Under the pieces are notes generated by a model that searched no databases, was not told the origin of the DNA, and was given only the letters and a program-made list of their open reading frames with translations. A program made the translations under genes and the position numbers. From Bacteroidales bacterium (GTDB lineage: Bacteria > Bacteroidota > Bacteroidia > Bacteroidales > UBA932), in contig JAFNUQ010000056.1 in NCBI GenBank assembly GCA_017383945.1, positions 1 to 6,380 on the forward strand: a stretch of 6,380 nt of DNA. The letters run 5' to 3'. The first letter of the stretch is position 1. Every line of letters starts with the position of its first letter. Positions 1 to 5,922 of the stretch are shown here, one piece after another.

Positions 1-1557
1 GAAGTAGAGTCTGTTAAGTCTGCTTTCTATAAGTTGTTGTCAAAACTTAAAGGTGACAATGCCGAGTCTGAGTCAAGCATGAACAATCCTTTTGACGCTG
101 TAGAGCAGAATTTCAAGGCAATGTATGCTGATTATAAGAAGGAGAGACTCGAGTTTAACAAGGTACAGGAGCAGCAGAGAGAAGAGAATCTTGCTAAGAA
201 GCAGGCTATCATCGAAGAACTCAAGGCTCTTGTTGAAGGTGCTGATGACGTGAGCTCACAGTTCCCGGCATTCCGCGAGCTTCAGAATCGTTGGAGAGAG
301 GCCGGCCCGGTACCTACCAAGTCATACAGAGACATCAATGACTTATACCAGTTCTACGTAGAGAAGTTCTACGATATGGTTAAGATTAACCGCGATCTCA
401 GAGATCTTGATTTCAAGAAGAATCTTGAGGCTAAGCTCGCATTCTGCGAGGCTGCTGAGAAGCTTGCTGAAAATGAAAACGTTGTCAACGCTTTCTATGA
501 GCTCCAGAAGCTCCACGAGCAGTGGAAGGAGTTTGGTCCTGTAGCAAAGGAGAAGAGAGATGAAATCTGGAATCGCTTCAAGGCTGCAACTGCAGTTATC
601 AACAAGAGATATCAGGCTCATTTTGAGGGTATCAAGGATCAGCAGAAGGAAAACCTTGTAAAGAAGGAAGCTCTTTGCCAGAAGGTTGAAGAGATTGCTG
701 CAAAAGAGATCAAGACTTCTTCTGAGTGGAATGTCTTTACAAAAGAGGTTGAGGATGTTCAGGCAGAATGGCGCAAGATCGGCTATGCAACCAAAAAGGA
801 TAATCAGAAAGTTTATGACCGTTTCAGAGCTGCCTGTGATGCGTTCTATGCACGTAAGAGAGATTTCTATACATCTATCAAGGGTAGCATCAACGATAGC
901 GTAGAGAAGAAAATGGCTCTTATTGAGCAGGCTGAGGCTCTCAAGGATAGCAAGGATTGGAAGAAGACAACAGATCAGTTTATCTCTCTCCAGAAGCAGT
1001 GGAAGGAGATTGGTGGTATCCCACGCAAGAAGTCTGAGAAGTTGTGGACAAGATTCCGCGCTGCTTGTGATGAGTTCTTTGCTGCACGTGATGCTGCATC
1101 TCTTGCAGAAAACGACTATTTTGCAAACCTCAAGGCCAAGAAGAGGCTCATCGAGGAAATTCTCGCCTACGAAGTTTCAGAAAACGAGGCAGAGAACGCA
1201 GATATGTACAGACAGTTCTCAGGGCACTGGGCTTCAATTGGTCACGTGCCTTTTAAAGAGAAGGATAATATCAATGGCGCATACAAGGAGGCTATTAACA
1301 AGAAGTTCCCTCTTCTTGCTCAGCCACAGAGAGGTAGCCGCAATGCTGCTCCTAAGAGCGCAAAGAGCGTACTCATCAACAAGTACAATGCTCTTCAGCA
1401 GGATATTACCACTTATGAGAACAATATCGGATTCTTTGCTGCATCAAAGAATAGCGCACCGCTTATCGCTCAGATGCAGTCTAAGATAGAGGATGCAAAG
1501 GCTCAGTTGCTTGAGCTCGAAGCACAGATCCGTAAAGCAGAGGAGGATGAGCAATAA
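1..1557 (+). CDS. DUF349 repeat-containing protein, 5'-truncated by window edge
   Basis: The frame is open from base 1 with no credible start, so the N-terminus lies outside the window; the TTG at 34 is internal. The 518 visible residues are very rich in Lys, Glu, Ala and Gln, with no signal peptide or membrane segment, so a cytoplasmic, mostly helical protein is expected. Five DUF349-type repeats are visible. Each has a core of the form LQxxWxxxGxxP followed by an RFxAAxxxFxxxR-like helix, with core Trp codons at 292, 523, 769, 1000 and 1228. The last ~65 residues (from about 1360) form a likely coiled coil ending in an acidic tail. DUF349 proteins have no firmly established biochemical function that I know of, so I assign none. 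The stop overlaps the yidC start by one base (TAATG), suggesting co-translation with the insertase. The family call is firm; the role is unknown. Confidence 0.9.
   Translation, partial: EVESVKSAFYKLLSKLKGDNAESESSMNNPFDAVEQNFKAMYADYKKERLEFNKVQEQQREENLAKKQAIIEELKALVEGADDVSSQFPAFRELQNRWREAGPVPTKSYRDINDLYQFYVEKFYDMVKINRDLRDLDFKKNLEAKLAFCEAAEKLAENENVVNAFYELQKLHEQWKEFGPVAKEKRDEIWNRFKAATAVINKRYQAHFEGIKDQQKENLVKKEALCQKVEEIAAKEIKTSSEWNVFTKEVEDVQAEWRKIGYATKKDNQKVYDRFRAACDAFYARKRDFYTSIKGSINDSVEKKMALIEQAEALKDSKDWKKTTDQFISLQKQWKEIGGIPRKKSEKLWTRFRAACDEFFAARDAASLAENDYFANLKAKKRLIEEILAYEVSENEAENADMYRQFSGHWASIGHVPFKEKDNINGAYKEAINKKFPLLAQPQRGSRNAAPKSAKSVLINKYNALQQDITTYENNIGFFAASKNSAPLIAQMQSKIEDAKAQLLELEAQIRKAEEDEQ
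202..1300 (+). repeat. Five tandem DUF349 domain repeats (coding)
   Basis: Five diverged repeats of about 76-82 codons each, judged by the spacing of the conserved Trp codons (292, 523, 769, 1000, 1228). Outer boundaries are approximate. Repeats 2 and 4 still share an identical 14-nt stretch around the Trp codon (518-531 and 995-1008). Repeats 3 and 4 share near-identical coding for the FRAACD helix (about 823 and 1054). The fifth repeat is the most diverged (GHWASIGHVPFKEKD) and lacks the RF.AA helix consensus. The pattern fits old internal duplication of one domain. Confidence 0.8.
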
Positions 1558-1559
1558 TG
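1555..1559 (+). promoter_or_regulatory. TAATG stop/start overlap, DUF349 gene to yidC
   Basis: The A of the DUF349 gene TAA (1555-1557) is also the A of the yidC ATG (1557-1559). The preceding GAGGAGGATGAG is purine-rich and could act as a ribosome-binding site, but it also encodes the acidic C-terminal tail. Termination-reinitiation coupling is inferred from the geometry. Confidence 0.7.
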
Positions 1560-3398
1560 GATAAGAATTCGATTATTGGTTTTGTCCTCATCGCATTAAT
1601 CTTTATCGGTTTTACATCTTTTGAAGCCAATCGTGGTCGCAAGATCGCTGAGGCTCAGGCTCAAGCTGATTCAATTGCTCTTGCAGAGAAATTGGCTTGG
1701 GAGGCGGAGCATCCGGTAACTGATCGTGTGCAGGTAGTTGAGCAGCATAATGTTTATAAAGACTCTTCTATTGAGTTGGCATCTAAGGCTGCTGCCGAGA
1801 TTATCGCTCTTGAGAACGATAAACTCAAGGTTGAGTTTACAACAAAGGGTGCTCAGCCATATAGCGTCAATGTAAAGGATTATTATAACTACGATAGTAC
1901 TGCATTGTATATTTTCAAGCCAGGTCAGGCTGAGTATTCAATCAGTGTCTATGCCGGTGAGTATATCCATACAAAGGACTTTACCTTTACTGTTGTGGAA
2001 AACACCGATAGTACTGTGGTTATGAGACTTCCGTTCTCAAATGGAGGTTATATTGAACAGAAATATGTCCTTCTTAAGGATAGCTACAGAGTAAATAACT
2101 ATCTCTCTTTTGTGGGCTTGGATGGCGTGATTCCACGCAATGTGAGTGTGTTTGATATTGACTATAATATCACAGTTCCACGCATGGAGAAGGGTTACAA
2201 GAACGAAGTTCAGTATTCAAAACTCAACTACTATTTTGAAGGCGACAAGAAGCCTGAGGAAGTGGGCCGTGGCCGTAGCGGTAGTGAGAGAGTTGATTCA
2301 AAACTTAGCTGGTTTGCTTTCCAGCAGCAGTTCTTCTCTGCAATCTTCAGAGCTCCGCAGCAGTATTCGTCAGGTGAGATGTCAATCAATTTCTTCCCGG
2401 AAAATGATCCTGACCATAACTTGATGGCTTGTAATGCAAAGATGCGATCTGAGTTCTCCGCATCACAGAATACTACTATCCCGTTTGAGTTCTACTTCGG
2501 TCCAAACCACTATCAGACTCTCAAGAGCTATGACCATAACTATGAGAAGATTATTCCTCTCGGTGGTTCATTGGTGGGTTGGTTTACAAAGTATGCAATC
2601 ATCCCGATGTTTAACTTCTTCAGCCGTTTCATTGAGAGTTTCGGTCTGATCATCCTCCTCATGACTCTTGTCATCAAGCTTGTTGTGTTCCCATTTACAT
2701 ACAAGTCTTTTGCTTCATCAGCAAAGATGAGTGCCCTCAAGCCTGAACTTGATAAGATCAACGCTAAGTATCCAAATTCGGATAATCAGCAGGAGATGAT
2801 GAAGAAGCAGCAGGCTACGATGAATCTATATAAGAGGGCAGGAGTGAGTCCTATGGGCGGATGTCTTCCAATGCTCTTTACATTCCCAATCCTTTGGGCG
2901 ATGTTTAGATTCTTCCCTGCATCTATCGAGCTCCGTCAGCAGTCGTTCCTCTGGTGTGATGACCTTTCTGCCTATGACTCGATCATCGATTATGGCACTA
3001 AGCTTCCAATCCTTGGAGACCACCTTTCTTTGTTTGCCCTTTTGATGGCAGTGACAATGTGGCTCTACTCAAAGATGACGATGTCTTCACAGCCAAATGC
3101 CAACGATCCAAGCGCTGCTTCAATGAGATTTATGAGCCTCTGGATGATGCCTATTATGATGTTCTTCATCTGTAATAGCCTCTCAGCAGCACTTAGCTAC
3201 TACTACCTCCTTTCTCAGCTCATCTCTATCGTTCAGACTTGGGCAATCAGAAAGAGCATCAAGCCTGAGGTTGTGCTGGCAAAGCTCAAGGAAAACGAAG
3301 GCAAGCCAATCCCTAAGAGCAAATGGCAGCAGAGACTTGAAGAAGCGCAGAAGCTCCAGGAGAAGCAGATGCGTGAGCAACAGAAGAGATATAGATAA
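1557..3398 (+). CDS. yidC: Membrane protein insertase YidC (YidC/Oxa1/Alb3 family)
   Basis: Inner-membrane insertase and chaperone that inserts and folds membrane proteins alone or with SecYEG. At 613 aa it has the full Gram-negative architecture. An N-terminal membrane anchor (about residues 6-22) is followed by a charged linker and a large periplasmic beta-rich domain (about 85-330). The conserved Oxa1 core follows: a membrane segment at about 361-381, a cytoplasmic helical hairpin (about 385-428, SSAKMSALKPEL onward), the GGCLPML signature at 434-440 entering the next segment (to ~455), and further segments at about 489-506, 524-541 and 543-562. The C-terminal tail (563-613) is strongly basic and Gln-rich, consistent with ribosome contact. 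By motif alignment, the position of the E. coli groove Arg366 is Lys374 here (VIKLVVFPF), which keeps the positive charge. The start is fixed by the TAATG overlap and the anchor immediately after it. yggS follows with the same overlap. Confidence 0.97.
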   Translation: MDKNSIIGFVLIALIFIGFTSFEANRGRKIAEAQAQADSIALAEKLAWEAEHPVTDRVQVVEQHNVYKDSSIELASKAAAEIIALENDKLKVEFTTKGAQPYSVNVKDYYNYDSTALYIFKPGQAEYSISVYAGEYIHTKDFTFTVVENTDSTVVMRLPFSNGGYIEQKYVLLKDSYRVNNYLSFVGLDGVIPRNVSVFDIDYNITVPRMEKGYKNEVQYSKLNYYFEGDKKPEEVGRGRSGSERVDSKLSWFAFQQQFFSAIFRAPQQYSSGEMSINFFPENDPDHNLMACNAKMRSEFSASQNTTIPFEFYFGPNHYQTLKSYDHNYEKIIPLGGSLVGWFTKYAIIPMFNFFSRFIESFGLIILLMTLVIKLVVFPFTYKSFASSAKMSALKPELDKINAKYPNSDNQQEMMKKQQATMNLYKRAGVSPMGGCLPMLFTFPILWAMFRFFPASIELRQQSFLWCDDLSAYDSIIDYGTKLPILGDHLSLFALLMAVTMWLYSKMTMSSQPNANDPSAASMRFMSLWMMPIMMFFICNSLSAALSYYYLLSQLISIVQTWAIRKSIKPEVVLAKLKENEGKPIPKSKWQQRLEEAQKLQEKQMREQQKRYR

Positions 3399-3400
3399 TG
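3396..3400 (+). promoter_or_regulatory. TAATG stop/start overlap, yidC to yggS
   Basis: The last A of the yidC TAA (3396-3398) is the first base of the yggS ATG (3398-3400), the same arrangement as at the previous junction. The upstream bases (CAGAAGAGATATAGA) hold only a weak AGAGA-type purine run and no good Shine-Dalgarno, so translation of yggS probably depends on ribosomes finishing yidC (inference). Confidence 0.65.
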
Positions 3401-4075
3401 ATCAAAGACAATCTCAATAATATTTTAGAAACGCTGCCACCAGAGCTTAAACTGGTGGCAGTTTCTAAATTCCATCCGCTTGAAGCGATTCTTGAGGCCT
3501 ATGATGCAGGACAGCGTCTCTTCGGCGAGAGTAGACCGCAGGAACTCTCTAAGAAAGTAGCTGCACTTCAGGAGTCCCATCCGGAGATACTTGAAAATAT
3601 AGAATGGCATTTTATCGGTCATCTTCAGACCAATAAGCTCAAGTTTGTGCTTCCTTATGCGCACTTGGTGCAGTCTGTGGATAGCACACATCTTCTGGAT
3701 GCGATAAATGCCTGGGGTAAATCGGCCGGCAAGAAGATCAACGTCTTGCTTGAAATGCACGTTGCGGCAGAAGAAAGCAAGCAGGGATTTGCCGAAGAGG
3801 AGATCCTTGATATACTTTTCCGTGCGGGTTCTTACTCCCACATAAACTTCTGCGGTTTGATGGGGATGGCGACATTTACTGATGATGAGGAATGCATTCG
3901 CGCGGATTTTGCGCGCATCAGCGATTACTTTGCCTACCTAAAAGATTTGTTCCCTGAGCTGGAGAGCTTCAAGGAACTATCTATTGGCATGTCTTCCGAC
4001 TATTTGATTGCTCTGGAGTATGACGCTACGATTGTGCGCGTGGGTACTTCAATCTTCGGTGAGCGACAATATTAA
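3398..4075 (+). CDS. yggS: YggS/PLPBP family pyridoxal 5'-phosphate-binding protein
   Basis: Cytoplasmic, single-domain alanine-racemase-fold protein of the PLP homeostasis family (YggS/PROSC/PLPBP). The family binds PLP and affects vitamin B6 and amino/keto acid balance, with no clear enzyme activity. All family signatures are present in order: VAVSK with the PLP lysine K24, FGESRPQE (42-49, cf. FGENYVQE), WHFIGHLQTNK (70-80), SVDS (93-96), GLMGMAT (153-159), LSIGMSSD (195-202) and the phosphate-binding RVGTSIFG (214-221). The length of 225 aa is normal. The N-terminus is short, with the lysine at 24 rather than about 36 as in E. coli; no other start fits, because yidC ends at the same base and K24 must be included. 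The first 24 codons contain a strong stem-loop (see 3424-3469). The stop overlaps the convergent SDR stop. Confidence 0.96.
   Translation: MIKDNLNNILETLPPELKLVAVSKFHPLEAILEAYDAGQRLFGESRPQELSKKVAALQESHPEILENIEWHFIGHLQTNKLKFVLPYAHLVQSVDSTHLLDAINAWGKSAGKKINVLLEMHVAAEESKQGFAEEEILDILFRAGSYSHINFCGLMGMATFTDDEECIRADFARISDYFAYLKDLFPELESFKELSIGMSSDYLIALEYDATIVRVGTSIFGERQY
3424..3469 (+). promoter_or_regulatory. Strong intragenic stem-loop at the start of yggS (possible attenuator/terminator or RNA-processing site)
   Basis: The inner arms CTGCCACCAG (3434-3443) and CTGGTGGCAG (3452-3461) are a perfect 10-bp inverted repeat around the loop AGCTTAAA. With a 2-nt bulge (3433-3434) the stem can instead extend outward by TTTAGAAAC (3424-3432) pairing with GTTTCTAAA (3461-3469), giving about 18 bp in all. 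The inner stem is GC-rich and followed by TTTCTAAATT, a poor, interrupted T-tract, so it resembles an intrinsic terminator only partly. It starts 26 nt inside yggS, and its right arm encodes the conserved VAVSK with the PLP lysine. A regulatory role is inference. Confidence 0.45.
4072..4075. other. Convergent stop-codon overlap (shared TTAA)
   Basis: The palindrome TTAA supplies the yggS stop on the plus strand (TAA at 4073-4075) and the SDR stop on the minus strand (complement of 4072-4074). The two operons therefore overlap by 4 nt, with no intergenic DNA. I found no GC-rich hairpin with a T-tract on either side. The best local inverted repeat is a 5-bp one (4097-4101 with 4107-4111), which is weak and lies inside the SDR coding sequence. 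Confidence 0.9.
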
Positions 4076-4779
4076 TCAAAGGCCAGACCGGAATATCTTC
4101 TGATATAGAAGTCGTCAATTGTTCCTTTGCCCTTGCGGGTGACGAGGAAATTGACGATTTCTGCTATTTCCTCGGTCTGAATGAGCTCGTCCGCCTTGAT
4201 GTCCGGACGCATCTGCTTTACCATTTCTGTTGCGACACCGCCTGGGCTGATGAGATGAACTCTGATGCCAAATGGCTGTACTTCCTTGGCAAATACCTTG
4301 GTGAAGCCGGTCAGCGCGTGCTTTGAGGATGCATAAACGGATTGGTTGGCATAGCCCTTAAATCCCACAACGGATGCGATATTGATCACTATCGGTTTCT
4401 CGGATTTCTTGAGATATGGGAGGGCGGCCTTGCTGATGAAAAATGGAGCCTTTGCGTTAACTCTGAAGATCCTGTCCCAAAGCTCCGGTGTTGCCTCGTG
4501 GAAAGGACCTGCGTGAGAGAGTCCTGCACAGTTGACAAGCAGGTCAATCCCGCCAAATGCTTTAACTGTCTCATCGATAACCTTGTCGTATGAGCTTTCC
4601 TCACCGAGGTCTGCCTCGATGCATAGGCATTTGACTCCTGTAGCTTCTATTTCAGAGGCTGCTTGTTCAAGCGATGCCTTATCCCTGCCGGTAATTGCAA
4701 GGTTGTAACCTAGTCCGGCCAGCTCAAGTGCTATGGTCTTTCCGATTCCGCGCGATGCGCCTGTAACCAATCCTGTCAT
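4072..4779 (-). CDS. SDR family NAD(P)-dependent oxidoreductase (classical short-chain dehydrogenase)
   Basis: Cytoplasmic Rossmann-fold oxidoreductase of 235 aa, a normal length. It shows the cofactor motif TGASRGIG (6-13), Arg32 after the second strand (ITGRD, suggesting NADP(H) preference), D57 (EADLG), NCAG at 83-86 in place of the usual NNAG, and the catalytic tetrad N108, S136, Y149 and K153 (YASSK). A PG motif follows at 179-180. The C-terminus (IDDFYIRRYSGLAFD) lacks the usual FabG ending with its glycine-rich strand and looks more like YdfG-type or other keto/hydroxy-acid SDRs, so I do not call it fabG. The substrate is unknown. The start lies 6 nt after the lpxB stop in the same frame, the only upstream in-frame stop being that of lpxB; there is no Shine-Dalgarno. 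Co-transcription with lpxB is likely, but a role in lipid A synthesis is not shown. Confidence 0.92.
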   Translation of the reverse strand: MTGLVTGASRGIGKTIALELAGLGYNLAITGRDKASLEQAASEIEATGVKCLCIEADLGEESSYDKVIDETVKAFGGIDLLVNCAGLSHAGPFHEATPELWDRIFRVNAKAPFFISKAALPYLKKSEKPIVINIASVVGFKGYANQSVYASSKHALTGFTKVFAKEVQPFGIRVHLISPGGVATEMVKQMRPDIKADELIQTEEIAEIVNFLVTRKGKGTIDDFYIRRYSGLAFD

Positions 4780-4785
4780 ATGTGA

Positions 4786-5922
4786 TTATTTGATGAGGTT
4801 TATCATTGCTCTTGCTACCTTTCTTGATGCTCCCGAGCCTCCGAGCGAATCCCTGATAGCTTTGTAGTCATCAAGCATCTGCTGTCTGTATCTGCCGTCC
4901 TCAATGAGGCTGCGGACCTCCTGAGTTATGGCTTCTGCTGTAAATTTGTCCTGTATCAGCTCCTTAAAGGCGAGCTTGTCAATGCAGAGATTTCCGAGTG
5001 AGATGTATTTGATGTTCTTTAGTACATTGAGGATTTTTGTAGCTGCAAAGTAGGTCAGGGCAGAGGTGTTCCATACGACCACCTGCGGTGTGCCGATGAG
5101 CGCTGTTTCCAGCGAGGCTGTACCCGAATTCACAACGGCTGCCTCAGCTCCGCTAATGATGTCGTAGGTGCGGCCAAATACCAGCTTTACATTGCTGCGG
5201 CCGGCAATATGCTGCTCGTAGTCTTCTTTGCTGCGTGCTGGGGCTCCTGCTACAATGAATTGATAATCTGCATATTGGCTCATTTTGCTGAGCTTGTCGA
5301 CCATCTCCATGCAGATTGGGAGAGAGCGCGAGATTTCTGCTTTTCTTGAGCCGACCAGCAGCGCGATATATTTGCCTTCGGCAGGCTTTGAATAATGATG
5401 ACTGTCGATGGCATCCAGAAGTGGATTGCCTTCATAGATAAATGGGATCTCAGCCTTTGTAAAGTATGGGATCTCAAACGGAAATACGATAAAAAGCTGG
5501 TCCACCCAGGCTTTGAGCTTGCGATTGCGTCCCTCTCTTGATGCCCAGGTCTTGGGTGCTATATAATAGAAGACTTTTATGCCGTTGTCGTGGCAGAATT
5601 TAGCAATCTTCATGTTAAAACCAGGGTAATCAATCAGGATTACTACATCTGGTTTCCAATTGAGGATATCATTCTTGCAAAACTTGAGATTGTCAAGGAG
5701 CTTTGTTGCCTTGCCCAGAACCTCGATAAGGCCCATCACTGCCCCTTCCTTGTAATGCTTTACCAGGTGTGAGGCATATTTACCTCCCTTGGTGGCTTCG
5801 GTCATAAAGTCGCCGCCCCAGTAACGGAACTCAGCTTCAGGGTCTTCTGCAATCAAGCCTTTGATGAGGTTGCTGCCGTGAAGGTCACCGGATGCTTCTC
5901 CTGCTATAATGTAATATCGCAT
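4786..5922 (-). CDS. lpxB: Lipid-A-disaccharide synthase LpxB
   Basis: Peripheral inner-membrane GT19 glycosyltransferase. It joins UDP-2,3-diacylglucosamine to lipid X, giving the tetraacyl disaccharide 1-phosphate and UDP, in the Raetz lipid A pathway. At 378 aa it has the normal length. Motifs in order: AGEASGDLHG (7-16), IDYPGFN (97-103) with the catalytic-type Asp98, YYIAPKTWAS (119-128), GNP (165-167), the GSRKAEI nucleotide-sugar region (191-197) and NSGTASLETAL (265-275). Two positions look unusual from memory of the family: WAS-RE at 126-130, where WAW-(K/R) is usual, and LLVGSR for the common LLPGSR. Everything else supports an active enzyme. The start at ATG 5922-5920 directly precedes the conserved first strand (RYYIIAGEASGD) and lies inside the end of surE. 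The SDR gene follows after 6 nt. Confidence 0.97.
   Translation of the reverse strand: MRYYIIAGEASGDLHGSNLIKGLIAEDPEAEFRYWGGDFMTEATKGGKYASHLVKHYKEGAVMGLIEVLGKATKLLDNLKFCKNDILNWKPDVVILIDYPGFNMKIAKFCHDNGIKVFYYIAPKTWASREGRNRKLKAWVDQLFIVFPFEIPYFTKAEIPFIYEGNPLLDAIDSHHYSKPAEGKYIALLVGSRKAEISRSLPICMEMVDKLSKMSQYADYQFIVAGAPARSKEDYEQHIAGRSNVKLVFGRTYDIISGAEAAVVNSGTASLETALIGTPQVVVWNTSALTYFAATKILNVLKNIKYISLGNLCIDKLAFKELIQDKFTAEAITQEVRSLIEDGRYRQQMLDDYKAIRDSLGGSGASRKVARAMINLIK
5904..5922 (-). other. 19-nt surE/lpxB coding overlap
   Basis: The lpxB ATG (5922-5920) lies in another frame within the last codons of surE, whose TAG is at 5906-5904. Just upstream of the ATG is AAAAAGACAGACT, which is A-rich with no clear Shine-Dalgarno. 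The overlap implies coupled expression of the two genes (inference from geometry). Confidence 0.85.

Noticed and set aside
34..36. TTG as the start of the DUF349 gene
   Set aside because: The frame stays open to base 1 and the upstream residues (EVESVKSAFYK) fit a continuing helical protein; the true start is outside the window.
3425..3841. Long antisense open frame opposite yggS (138 codons), and similar opposite-strand frames elsewhere
   Set aside because: No recognisable domain. They lie fully within well-supported genes and have the composition expected of reverse-frame shadows.
3899..3916. GCGCG...CGCGC inverted repeat within yggS
   Set aside because: It is explained by the Arg/Ala/Asp/Phe/Ala/Arg codons, has only a 5-bp stem of low-complexity GC alternation, and no T-tract follows.
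4097..4111. CTTCT-GATAT-AGAAG as a terminator for the convergent operons
   Set aside because: A 5-bp AT-rich stem inside SDR coding with no U-tract on either strand is too weak to call.
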